Shown here piece after piece: positions 25,683 through 33,142 of a stretch of 42,959 bases of DNA. Within the stretch, counting starts at the first letter, position 1. Every line of letters begins with the position of its first letter. This DNA is from Bradyrhizobium tropiciagri (GTDB lineage Bacteria; Pseudomonadota; Alphaproteobacteria; Rhizobiales; Xanthobacteraceae), in NCBI RefSeq assembly GCF_001189845.1, contig NZ_LFLZ01000074.1, positions 1 to 42,959 of the forward strand. The letters run 5' to 3'. A program made the position numbers and the translations under genes. Below the pieces are notes generated by a model. The model saw nothing but the letters and a program-made list of their open reading frames with translations. It was not told where the DNA came from and ran no database searches.

Positions 25683-25728
25683 ATCCCGATCGCCGGGATC
25701 ACCTAACCTGATTGCAAGCAAATTTGCA
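25683..25728. promoter_or_regulatory. Two inverted repeats in the LysR/oxygenase divergent region
   Basis: ATCCCG-N5-CGGGAT at 25683-25699 and TGCAA-N6-TTGCA at 25713-25728 are perfect inverted repeats in the 106-base divergent region. The second lies just before the oxygenase ribosome site. Either could bind the LysR protein. No strict T-N11-A match was found in the first. Confidence 0.45.
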
Positions 25729-25741
25729 TCGGGAGGGTGAT

Positions 25742-26806
25742 ATGGCCGACGACGGAATTTTCCTGCGCAACGCCTGGTACGTGGCGGCGCTGAATCACGA
25801 GCTGATCGACGGCAAGAAGCTGGCGCGTACCATCCTGGAGCGGCCGATCGTGATCTATCGCGGCGCCAGCGGAAAGGTCGTCGCGCTCGATGACCGTTGC
25901 TGCCATCGCGCCGCGCCGCTCTCGATGGGGCGCGTCGAGGGCGACGACATCAGGTGCATGTATCACGGCATGAAGTTCGCGGCCGACGGCAAGTGCATCC
26001 AGATCCCGGGCCAGGACGCGATTCCCGCCAAGCTCGGCGTGCGCAGCTATCCCGTGGTCGAACGCTACAACATGATCTTCATCTGGACCGGCGATCCCGA
26101 GAAGGCCGATCCGAAGCTGGTCCTCGACTATCCGCCGCTGGAAGATCCAAAATGGCGCGGCTTGCCGGGCTACATGCACTACAAGGCCAACTGGCTTTTG
26201 ATCGTCGACAACCTCAGCGACTTCGCCCATCTCGCCTTCGTGCACACCAACACGCTCGGCGGCTCCGAGGAGTACGCCTACAAGACCAAGCCGGTCGCGA
26301 TCGAGAAGCTCGACGACGGCTTCCGCGTCGAGCGCTGGCACATGGGCGCCGATGCGCCGCCCTACCACAAGAAAGTGATCTCCAACCGCGACGACAAGGT
26401 CGATCGCCGCAATATCGGCCGCATGATCGTGCCGGGCATCTTCACGCTCGACACCACGTTTGCGCCGGCCGGGCAGGGTGTCGAGAAGGGTGTTCAGGTT
26501 CCAGGCACGCGGTCATACCGCAACGCGCAGTTCATGACCCCGGAGACCCGTTCCTCGACGCACTTCTTCTGGAACTATCTGCACGATTTCGACACCGACA
26601 ATCCGAACATCTCGCTGTCGCTGCGGCATTCGCTCGAGGAAGCCTTCAACGAGGACAAGGACTTCATCGAGGCGCAGCAGAAGGTGCTCGACGTCGACCC
26701 GGATTATCAGCTGCTGGCGATCGGCGCCGATGCGCCGCTGACCTATTTCCGCTGGCTGTTCGCGCGCAGGCTCGAGGCGGAGCGCACCGCCGCCCGAGCA
26801 GCCTAA
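25742..26806 (+). CDS. Rieske non-heme iron oxygenase, vanillate O-demethylase (VanA)-like
   Basis: A 354-residue oxygenase. The Rieske 2Fe-2S ligands are Cys53-x-His55 (RCCHR) and Cys72-x2-His75 (CMYHG). The mononuclear iron site is DNLSDFAHLAFVH with His163 and His168. This size and single-subunit layout fit the VanA-type O- or N-demethylases that need a separate reductase; no reductase is nearby. The ATG follows GGGAGGGTGAT. The substrate is unknown: methoxylated aromatics are the usual choice. It is divergent from the LysR gene. Confidence 0.9.
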   Translation: MADDGIFLRNAWYVAALNHELIDGKKLARTILERPIVIYRGASGKVVALDDRCCHRAAPLSMGRVEGDDIRCMYHGMKFAADGKCIQIPGQDAIPAKLGVRSYPVVERYNMIFIWTGDPEKADPKLVLDYPPLEDPKWRGLPGYMHYKANWLLIVDNLSDFAHLAFVHTNTLGGSEEYAYKTKPVAIEKLDDGFRVERWHMGADAPPYHKKVISNRDDKVDRRNIGRMIVPGIFTLDTTFAPAGQGVEKGVQVPGTRSYRNAQFMTPETRSSTHFFWNYLHDFDTDNPNISLSLRHSLEEAFNEDKDFIEAQQKVLDVDPDYQLLAIGADAPLTYFRWLFARRLEAERTAARAA

Positions 26807-26890
26807 AGCATGCGGTTTTCCGAAAAGATCATGCTCAAACAAAGAGCTAAAGCGCGATGACGCTTCAACCTGATCTCATCGCGCTTTGGT
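26807..26890. repeat. Intergenic palindromes after the Rieske gene, possible terminator
   Basis: AGCATG...CATGCT (26807-26835) and the perfect 12-bp arms AAAGCGCGATGA (26849-26860) and TCATCGCGCTTT (26876-26887) lie directly after the Rieske stop. The second ends in TTT and may act as a transcript end. Similar paired elements occur widely in Bradyrhizobium intergenic DNA. Confidence 0.65.
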
Positions 26891-27075
26891 TGGAGCGGGC
26901 CGGCGGCCCTCTTCCTGGCTGGAACGTCATCCCGGGGGTCGCGAGATCGTGAACCCCAGCGTGGCGGCTACTCCCTTTGATTTGGCGTAGAATTTTCGAT
27001 CTGAATTCGTCGGTTCTTGATCGGGGTCAAGGTTTCGACCCGTGCTGGCCGGACCATGTCGGCGGCGATCGATCG

Positions 27076-28230
27076 GTGAATGATTTGACCGAAAACGCGA
27101 AGTTACCGGAACGGGAGACGGGCGCTGTCGAGGCGCAGCATGCCTGGCTGTGGCCGTTTGAAGCCGCGAGGCTGGTGTTTGACGCATATTGGCAGTGGTA
27201 CGCCGACCACGCACCCGGGCATGCAGACCCGGGCGGCGCACAGCTCGCCTGGACGACGCCAAACAGGATCGCGCTCGAACTGCCGTCGATGCATCTGCTG
27301 GATTTTTCGCAGGCCGCGCGAGGGCAGCCGCTGCTGATCTGTGCGCCCTACGCGCTGCACCGCGCGCTGATCGCGGATTTCGCGCCCGGCCACAGCCTGA
27401 TCGAGGCGCTCGAACAGTCGGGCATTGCGCGTCTGTATCTCACCGATTGGCACTCGGCCACGCCTGAGATGCGCTATTTCTCGATCGACAGCTATCTCTC
27501 CGACCTCAACGTCGCCGTCGACACGATCGGCCCGCCGGTCGATCTTGTCGGTCTCTGCCAGGGCGGATGGCTGTCGCTGCTCTATGCCGCGCGTTTCCCC
27601 GGCAAGGTGCGGCGGCTCGTGCTGGCGAGCAGTCCGATCGATATCTCGGTGCCATCGCAACTCTCCGGGATGGTGGCCGCGCTGCCCGAGCAGAGCTTCG
27701 CGGCGCTGGTGCATCAGGGTGACGGCATCATCAGCGGCAAGCATATGCTGCAATGCTGGAGCATTCCCTTCGGCCTGCAGGATGTGGAAGCCGTGCTGCA
27801 ACGGAGCCTGCACGACGCATCGGACGATGCCGGTTCGCTGCTCGATCGTTTCCAGCGCTGGAATCGCGAGACGCTCGATCTGCCCGGCGTCTACTATCTC
27901 GAGGTGATCAACTGGATTTTCCGTCAGAACCGGATCGCTCGCGGAGACTTCGTCGCGCTCGGCCGCAGGATCAATCTCGCCGAGGTGAAGACGCCTGCCT
28001 TCCTGCTGGCCGCTGACGATGACATTGTTGTTCCGCGCGATCAGGCGTTTGCGACAGCGCGGCTGTTGGGCACGCCGCCGATGTGGCTGGAGCGTGGCAC
28101 CGAACCGTGCGGGCACCTCGGCCTGTTCATGGGCTGCAAGGCGCTGACCAGCTCATGGCGCCGGATCGCGCGCTGGCTTCAGTCCGACATCGGCGATGCC
28201 TCGGCTCAACGGCCACGGATCAGTGCGTAA
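27076..28230 (+). CDS. Alpha/beta hydrolase resembling PHA synthase/depolymerase, Cys nucleophile
   Basis: A 384-residue hydrolase-fold protein. The nucleophile elbow is VDLVGLCQGGWLSL (Cys161), a GxCxGG box as in PHA synthases and close to the Cys-Gln elbow of intracellular PHB depolymerases; ordinary lipases have Ser here. The likely acid is in LLAADDDIVVP and the His in EPCGHLGLF. LLICAPYALHRALIADF precedes the elbow. It could polymerise, trim or transfer hydroxyacyl units; sequence alone does not decide. The GTG at 27076 (MNDLTENAKLP) is the likely start; a TTG at 26977 is possible and neither has a strong ribosome site. The gene stands alone, with no phasin or other PHA gene in the window. 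Confidence 0.72.
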   Translation: MNDLTENAKLPERETGAVEAQHAWLWPFEAARLVFDAYWQWYADHAPGHADPGGAQLAWTTPNRIALELPSMHLLDFSQAARGQPLLICAPYALHRALIADFAPGHSLIEALEQSGIARLYLTDWHSATPEMRYFSIDSYLSDLNVAVDTIGPPVDLVGLCQGGWLSLLYAARFPGKVRRLVLASSPIDISVPSQLSGMVAALPEQSFAALVHQGDGIISGKHMLQCWSIPFGLQDVEAVLQRSLHDASDDAGSLLDRFQRWNRETLDLPGVYYLEVINWIFRQNRIARGDFVALGRRINLAEVKTPAFLLAADDDIVVPRDQAFATARLLGTPPMWLERGTEPCGHLGLFMGCKALTSSWRRIARWLQSDIGDASAQRPRISA

Positions 28231-28247
28231 GGCTGCGGATAGAACAA

Positions 28248-28276
28248 GCCCCGGATTGCGGTTTGCAATCCGGGGC
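28248..28276. terminator. Bidirectional terminator between convergent genes
   Basis: GCCCCGGATTGC and GCAATCCGGGGC form a perfect 12-bp stem around a 5-nt loop. It sits between the hydrolase stop and the RidA stop, which face each other. There is no long U-run, so it may block rather than cleanly end transcription. Confidence 0.72.
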
Positions 28277-28309
28277 TCGAGAGGTCTTGTTCGATCAGCT
28301 TGCGCGGGC

Positions 28310-28660
28310 TTACTTGGCTGCGACGACCATGATCTCGACATTGTACTGCGGCGCCGCGAGCTTGGCCTCGACGGTGGCGCGCGCCGGGGTGTTGCCCTGG
28401 GAGACCCAGCCATCCCACACCGCGTTCATCTCCGGGAAGGTCTTCATGTCGGTGATGTAGATGGTCGCGCTGAGCAGCTTCGACTTGTCGGTGCCGGCCT
28501 TGGCGAGGTGGCCGTCGATGATCGACAGGATGTCCTTGGTCTGGTCGGTGACGCTGCCGCCCGCGGCCTTGCCGGCGACGACGCCGGCGAGATAGACGGT
28601 GTTGCCGTGCACGACGGCCTGGCTCATGCGCGGGCCGGTTTCGAAACGCTGAATGCTCAT
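28310..28660 (-). CDS. RidA family protein (YjgF/YER057c/UK114)
   Basis: A 116-residue trimeric-fold protein starting MSIQRFETGPRMSQAVVHGNTVYLAGVVA, the typical RidA opening. Family members deaminate reactive 2-aminoacrylate-type enamines or act as related imine hydrolases. The segment NTPARATVEAKLAAPQYNVEIMVVAA contains the Arg (ARATVEA) that binds the substrate carboxylate. The ATG at 28660 follows GGAGA. The CDGSH-hemoglobin gene ends 118 bases upstream on the same strand. Confidence 0.88.
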   Translation of the reverse strand: MSIQRFETGPRMSQAVVHGNTVYLAGVVAGKAAGGSVTDQTKDILSIIDGHLAKAGTDKSKLLSATIYITDMKTFPEMNAVWDGWVSQGNTPARATVEAKLAAPQYNVEIMVVAAK

Positions 28661-28778
28661 TTGGGTCTCCACTTGAATGGCGGCACTGTCTAACCCGCCA
28701 AAGCGACCGCCGCCACTGCGCATTTGCAGCGCTGTTCACGGAAACGCTCCAAATTGCTCCGAGGTCGCCTCGGCGCAA

Positions 28779-30242
28779 TCAGGCTGGCGGATTCAGACCA
28801 TTGGTCCAGCGCGCGAACAGCGCCACCTGCTCGGCCGGCCAGGCGCCGTCGCAGGGCATGGTGCCGGCCTCCAGGCGGGCGAGAATCTGGCGGCTGTGCC
28901 GCGCGACGTCCTGCTCCTTCCAGAGATCGAGGGCGAACAGCATCGAGCTGCGATCCATCGGCCGGAACAGCGGCCGGATGTGCTGCTCGAACTGCACGGC
29001 CTCATCGGGGCCGGGCAGCGCGACGCCGGTTTCGTTCGCGGCCTGCGCATCGCCCGCGATTGCGGATCGGCGTGCCGCGGGCGTCGCGTTGCAGACCCAC
29101 CACCAGCGCGGCACCGGCATGTTCGGCGGCGGCTTCGCGTCGGCGCCTGAATTCTCCACGGCGATCCGCGAGCCCCATTCGATGTAGGCGACGAAGGCGG
29201 CGCGGAATTCCGGATCGGACGGCAGTCCGGCATCGTCGGCACTCTGCACCATGTAGGTGGCCCACAGCGCGCGCTGCTCCGGCCGGATTTCCTTGCCGAT
29301 GTGTTGCGACACCATCCGCCGATAGCCACCATAGCGCTCGGTGTAGAGACGCGGTCCGCCGAACACCTCGCTGAGCCAGGCCGCGACCCGTTCGGGATGA
29401 TCCGGCGACATCTCGGCGAACAGCGGGCCGAGCAGTGGGTCTTCCGGCACGTAACGGCTGTAGAAGATCCGCGTCATGTCGAGCAGCGCGGGATAGCCGC
29501 CGGCCCATTCGAACAATGTCGGCTCGCGCAAGGGATCGGGGAAGGGATCGGGGACGGGGTCGTGAAACCCGACATTCCAGTGCATGCCGCTGCAAAACGG
29601 CTTGTTCAACGACGCGCCGCAGCGGCACAGGCTGACATGTTCCTGCGATGCACCCGCATTCTGTGCGACTGGTACGCCATCCTCATCGACGAGCTCGACA
29701 TCCCCGGTGACGCGATAGGGACCATCCTTCGACACTTCGATCTGCGGCGGCCGGCTGACGTCGGACAGGTTGGCATCGCGCGCGGGGCCGATGCCGATGC
29801 CGAGTGCGCCCGACGGGCATCCGCGCACCGCGTTGATGAGGTCGTCGAGGCGCGCGCCGCTCGGCGCGACGAACGGTTCCTCGCCGAGATGAAACACCGA
29901 GTTGAGCCGGTCGGTGCAGAAGCCGGAATGCGCACAGGTGCCGCGGTTGTCGAACACGTGGGCCTGCTGCCCGGCATAGACCTCGAGCTTGTCGGGCACG
30001 CGTCGCGGATCCCTCGCGTCTGTGAAGCCGCGTGCGACGTGGCTGCCGTCGCAGAACGGTTTGGTCTGCGATTGTCCGCAGCGGCAGAGCCGCACCGGCG
30101 CCTCGGCCGCAACAGGTACGCCGAGATGATCGACGATCGCAATGCCGGGCTCGGGTTCGTAGGGGCCGTTGCGTCTGACGAGGATGCGCTTGCGCGCGTG
30201 TTGCCTGTCGCTCGCACCTTGGACGGAACTGTTGTCTGTCAT
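28779..30242 (-). CDS. Fusion protein: CDGSH, ferredoxin-like, CDGSH, truncated hemoglobin
   Basis: A 487-residue protein. CDGSH domain 1 has Cys53, Cys55, Cys64, His68 (CRCGQSQTKPFCDGSH). A Cys-rich middle (Cys103, Cys109, Cys142: CAHSGFC and CPSGALG) resembles a small ferredoxin. CDGSH domain 2 has Cys206, Cys208, Cys217, His221 (CSGMH, the Asp lost). Residues about 240-365 are a group II-type truncated hemoglobin with proximal-His candidate in MVSQHIGKEIRPEQ (His314). The C-terminal part (about 370-487) ends PCDGAWPAEQVALFARW and is not a known domain to me. It combines labile 2Fe-2S sites with a heme, suggesting redox, oxygen or NO chemistry. The ATG at 30242 is preferred to a TTG three codons upstream. 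It is divergent from an HxlR gene. Confidence 0.85.
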   Translation of the reverse strand: MTDNSSVQGASDRQHARKRILVRRNGPYEPEPGIAIVDHLGVPVAAEAPVRLCRCGQSQTKPFCDGSHVARGFTDARDPRRVPDKLEVYAGQQAHVFDNRGTCAHSGFCTDRLNSVFHLGEEPFVAPSGARLDDLINAVRGCPSGALGIGIGPARDANLSDVSRPPQIEVSKDGPYRVTGDVELVDEDGVPVAQNAGASQEHVSLCRCGASLNKPFCSGMHWNVGFHDPVPDPFPDPLREPTLFEWAGGYPALLDMTRIFYSRYVPEDPLLGPLFAEMSPDHPERVAAWLSEVFGGPRLYTERYGGYRRMVSQHIGKEIRPEQRALWATYMVQSADDAGLPSDPEFRAAFVAYIEWGSRIAVENSGADAKPPPNMPVPRWWWVCNATPAARRSAIAGDAQAANETGVALPGPDEAVQFEQHIRPLFRPMDRSSMLFALDLWKEQDVARHSRQILARLEAGTMPCDGAWPAEQVALFARWTNGLNPPA

Positions 30243-30257
30243 GCCTTGCAATGATCC

Positions 30258-30291
30258 CTAAGCTCGCCCAACCCGTGCGAAGCGTGCTTAG
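30258..30291. promoter_or_regulatory. Inverted repeat between fusion gene and HxlR gene, candidate operator
   Basis: CTAAGCTCGC at 30258-30267 and GCGTGCTTAG at 30282-30291 are inverted copies matching at 9 of 10 positions with a 14-base spacer. They lie in the 105-base divergent region, nearer the fusion-gene start. HxlR proteins usually bind such spaced inverted repeats. Assignment is inference. Confidence 0.5.
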
Positions 30292-30347
30292 ATGGATCGA
30301 TGGCGGCTCTCAACGAACCAGATGGAAAGTGCCGCGGGAGAGTTGCG

Positions 30348-30710
30348 ATGATCCGCAAGACCAAGCACAAATATGGCTGCCCGGTCGAGTTCTCGATCGA
30401 TCAGCTCAGCGGCAAATGGAAGACCGTGATCCTCAGCCGGCTCAAGGTCCGGCCGATGCGCTATGGCGAACTCCGCCACGACATCCCGCAGCTCAGCGAC
30501 AAGGTCCTGACCGAGCGGCTGCGCGACCTCTGCAATTCAGGCTTCGTCAAACAGGAGCGCGGCGGCGGCTCCTCGCGCTACTGCCTGACCAAGCGCGGCG
30601 AGATGCTGAAGCCGATGCTGCAGGCACTCTACGATTGGGGCGAGGCCAACGCCGACACGTTCGGCGTGCGCTTCGCGAGCGTGGAGGTGGAGCGGGACCA
30701 GTCTCATTAA
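30348..30710 (+). CDS. HxlR family transcriptional regulator
   Basis: A 120-residue MarR-like winged-helix regulator. It opens YGCPVEFSIDQLSGKWKTVILSRLKVRPMRYGELRHDIPQLSDKVLTERLRDL, the HxlR signature, with Cys11 in the position where many members (for example YodB) sense thiol-reactive quinones or diamide. The ATG at 30348 is favoured by GGGAGAG with six bases of spacing; an upstream ATG at 30300 lacks one. It is divergent from the CDGSH-hemoglobin gene and very likely controls it through the inverted repeat between them. Confidence 0.87.
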   Translation: MIRKTKHKYGCPVEFSIDQLSGKWKTVILSRLKVRPMRYGELRHDIPQLSDKVLTERLRDLCNSGFVKQERGGGSSRYCLTKRGEMLKPMLQALYDWGEANADTFGVRFASVEVERDQSH

Positions 30711-30795
30711 GGCGCAGCCATAGCCTCATCGAGGCGAGCTGAACGAAAGCAAGGTAGTTCGCTGCCAACGACCATCTGGATTCTGTAAGAAGGCC

Positions 30796-31478
30796 TTAGG
30801 TCGAAAGCCGAGCGATATCTCGGAGTCGGTGGACATCTCGAATCTCAATTCGCCGATAGTCGCACACCAGCACTCCGTCGGCCTGCAGCCGTTGCAGGAT
30901 CTCGTTGACGGTTTTTCGTGTCAGTCCCGTCATTTCGCCCAGCGCCTGCTGGCTGAGTGGCAGCGCGTCAAGCCTCACGGTTGCTTCCGCGATGTCCGAA
31001 AGTCGCGCGGCGACTCGTTGAGTGGGTGGCAGAGTCAATACGTCTGCGCCGAACCTCAAGGCAGCGCGGAGCTGACGATAGAGTAGTTTGGCGACGCGCG
31101 CCAGATTTCGGGGCTTTGTTCCGCGATGCGGCTCAGCGCGGTGTCCGAGACGACGAGAATTTCGCACGGGATTGCAGCCGCAGCAGTTACGAGACGCCGC
31201 CCGCCGCCGAAGCGCACGCTTTGCCCTCCGGCGGTTCCTGGTCCAACGAGCCCAACACGTACGCGTTGTTCACCTGCTCCATGACAAAAAAGATCGACCG
31301 CGCCGTCCACGACGACGAGCAATCCGGTATCTTCGTCGCCCTCTGAGTGAATCCATGCTCCCGCCGGACGACGGACCAGCCTACCGTGTTGGACCAAAAG
31401 CGGGGCAAGCTTGAGGGCGTCGGGCGCCAGCCATTCAGCGCCTTCCAAAATCCGTCTTGCTTCGTCTAACGCGCTCAC
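30796..31478 (-). pseudogene. Crp/Fnr family regulator, frameshifted as read
   Basis: An N-terminal cyclic-nucleotide-binding-like barrel (about residues 20-115: PAGAWIHSEGDEDTGLLVVVDGAVDLF, VGLVGPGTAGGQS) and a C-terminal Crp-type helix-turn-helix (LSQQALGEMTGLTRKTVNEILQRLQADGVLVCDYRRIEI). The frame breaks near 31095: EIWRA then VAKLLYRQ would be continuous with one more base (CC reads as C on the plus strand). The repaired protein is about 227 residues, normal for the family. No Fnr Cys motif is seen, so it is not an oxygen-sensing Fnr. It may read through neither neighbour, being convergent with HxlR and divergent from the small exported-protein genes. Confidence 0.84.
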
Positions 31479-31666
31479 GCTCGATTGTATCGCTGCGCTG
31501 CGACGATCTCAATCGAGCCCGGTGGAACCGATTGACCTCGCGAAAAGCCGGAGCTGCCGGGCAATTTGCGAGCGTTGCCATTTTCACGGCGTTCGCGCGG
31601 CATCCGAGACGAACAAAATTTCATCATGTGCTGCAGTTGTGGGCATCTGCAGACACGTGAGCTAAC

Positions 31667-31940
31667 GCGCCCAACACGTGCTTGTGACGACCCCTCTTGC
31701 TCGATTGTAACGCGAGTGACGATCGCGGTTCGCGCCTTGTCAGAACAACGGCTCGTAACCAACGCTGAAGGATTGCTTGCTCCGCAGTCGTTCGGACAGA
31801 GCGACACCTCCAGGCGGTCCGGTTACTCACACAACACCGCTGCACGGCGTCGACCGGCGCGGCAACTCAAGGAATTGTCAGATGTCACGTAAACTTGTCT
31901 TGGCGGCGTCGGTTGCCGCTTTCGCCGCACCATCGCTAAC
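31667..31940 (+). repeat. Promoter/leader/signal-peptide duplication, copy 1
   Basis: The copy runs from GCGCCCAACACGTGCTTGTG through a leader of about 215 bases to the first 18-20 codons of the Cys-rich gene. The second copy lies exactly 503 bases downstream at both its beginning and at the ATG. Candidate promoter elements conserved in both copies are TTGTGA (31682-31687) and TGTAAC (31706-31711) with an 18-base spacer. About three quarters of positions agree by eye. The rest of 31479-31666 holds nothing I recognise. Confidence 0.8.
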
Positions 31941-32157
31941 TGCGCTGGCAATCGTCTTAACCTCGCTTTCTGGATCAGCGGCCAGGGCCCAAGATGACAC
32001 TACCCTTTCTCACTGTTTGGTCGACGCGGAGAGGATGTGTCCCGGCGTCACTCCGGGGGGCGGTACCATGATTGAATGCCTCAAACAGCATCCGGACGAC
32101 GTGAGCGTTGGCTGTGCGAAGGCGCTGAAAGCAGTGAAGGCGAAAATGGGCAAGTAG
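31882..32157 (+). CDS. Small exported cysteine-rich-repeat protein
   Basis: A 91-residue protein with a signal peptide (SRKLVLAASVAAFAAPSLTALAIVLTSLSGSAARA). The mature part carries a cysteine-rich repeat: HCLVDAERMCPGVTPGGGTMIECLKQHPDDVSVGCAKAL, with four cysteines spaced as in the GLG1-type repeat (PF00839). Function unknown. The ATG follows AAGGAATTGTCAG, with AAGGA spaced eight bases. Its 5' region and signal peptide are duplicated upstream of the next gene. Confidence 0.82.
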   Translation: MSRKLVLAASVAAFAAPSLTALAIVLTSLSGSAARAQDDTTLSHCLVDAERMCPGVTPGGGTMIECLKQHPDDVSVGCAKALKAVKAKMGK

Positions 32158-32169
32158 CCCTATAGGGAC

Positions 32170-32443
32170 GCGCCCAACACATGCTTGTGACGCTCCCTCC
32201 CGCCCGACTGTAACGCGAGTGACGATCCCTGATCGCACCTCATCATAACAACGCATCGTAGCCAACGCTGAATGGTTGCCTGCTTCGCAGTCGCCGAAGC
32301 AGGCGCCACCTCCAGGCGCTCTGGTTACTCACACGCAACACCGCTGGACGGCATCGACCGTCGCGGTAACTAAAGGAGTGTCAGATGGTACGCAATCTTG
32401 TCTTGGCGGCATCGGTCGTCGCTATCGCCGCAACATCGCTGGC
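32170..32443 (+). repeat. Promoter/leader/signal-peptide duplication, copy 2
   Basis: Collinear with 31667-31940 at an offset of 503. It shares GCGCCCAACAC, TTGTGACG, GTAACGCGAGTGACGATC, CCAACGCTGAA, CACCTCCAGGCG, GGTTACTCACAC, and then GTCAG-ATG and LVLAASV. Similarity fades after the signal peptide, where the two encoded proteins become unrelated. Confidence 0.8.
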
Positions 32444-32744
32444 TGTGCCGGCAGAAGCTCGGGCGTTCGCAGCAGCTGGCTTTCACGGAGCCGCAGTCGG
32501 GCGATTCGGCGGCGTTCACGGCGTCAGCTACGGAGCCTATCGCGGCGGCGGCGCCTATTGGGGTGGCGGATACCGCGGCGGCGGCTGGGCTGGCGGTTGC
32601 TGCTACGGAGGCGGGATTGCCGCGGGCGCCGTAGCGGGTGCAGCGGTGGGCGCGGCAGCGACGTCAGCCTACGCTGCACCGTCAGCCGTCTATGTCGCGC
32701 CGCCGGTCGTCTACGGATCGCGTGGCTATTACTACGTCCGTTGA
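32385..32744 (+). CDS. Small exported glycine/alanine/tyrosine-rich protein
   Basis: A 119-residue protein: signal peptide VRNLVLAASVVAIAATSLAVPAEA, then a low-complexity mature part (VSYGAYRGGGAYWGGGYRGGGWAGGCCYGGGIAAGAVAGAAVGAAA) and an ending AAPSAVYVAPPVVYGSRGYYYVR. The GAG/GGG run is a glycine-zipper-like stretch found in many rhizobial small exported proteins. Function unknown. AAGGAG precedes the ATG. Its promoter and signal peptide are a duplicate of the preceding gene's. Confidence 0.8.
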   Translation: MVRNLVLAASVVAIAATSLAVPAEARAFAAAGFHGAAVGRFGGVHGVSYGAYRGGGAYWGGGYRGGGWAGGCCYGGGIAAGAVAGAAVGAAATSAYAAPSAVYVAPPVVYGSRGYYYVR

Positions 32745-32887
32745 TCGGCTCGACGCGCGTCAACGAGCGTCTGTCAATATGAGTTGGCACTAGCTCGTCG
32801 AACCCACCAGCGTCGCTCTCGTCTGCCGGAATGAAGGCGCCGGCAGACGAGCAGCGGTTTCTTCCTCACATCAGATCGATACGCGTC

Positions 32888-33142
32888 ATGAGTCTCGGCC
32901 CGAAGATGGTTTTTGTCCTGCGCTCCATCCACAGTGAAGTTTGCGAGGGCGTTGCTGCGGACGCAGTCACGATCCGTACCCATGTCGCCAGCCGGCTACT
33001 CGAGGCGGCGCAGAGCGGCAAGAAATTGAAAAGAGAACTGAAGTCCATCGGACGGGCGGCGCTTCTGGAAGCGAAGAGGATCGATCGTCGACGTCAACTG
33101 TCTCACGGCCACGGGAATCACCCTTTGGAGTTCTCCAAATGA
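32888..33142 (+). CDS. Small conserved rhizobial-type protein, 84 aa
   Basis: The frame reads MSLGPKMVFVLRSIHSEVCEGVAADAVTIRTHVASRLLEAAQSGKKLKRELKSIGRAALLEAKR and resembles small proteins I recall from rhizobia with the pattern RTxVASxxLEAA. It is soluble and lacks a signal peptide. An in-frame ATG 57 bases upstream (32831) is an alternative start. Its end overlaps the adaptor gene start by four bases, so it may be the first gene of the efflux operon. Function unknown. Confidence 0.5.
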   Translation: MSLGPKMVFVLRSIHSEVCEGVAADAVTIRTHVASRLLEAAQSGKKLKRELKSIGRAALLEAKRIDRRRQLSHGHGNHPLEFSK

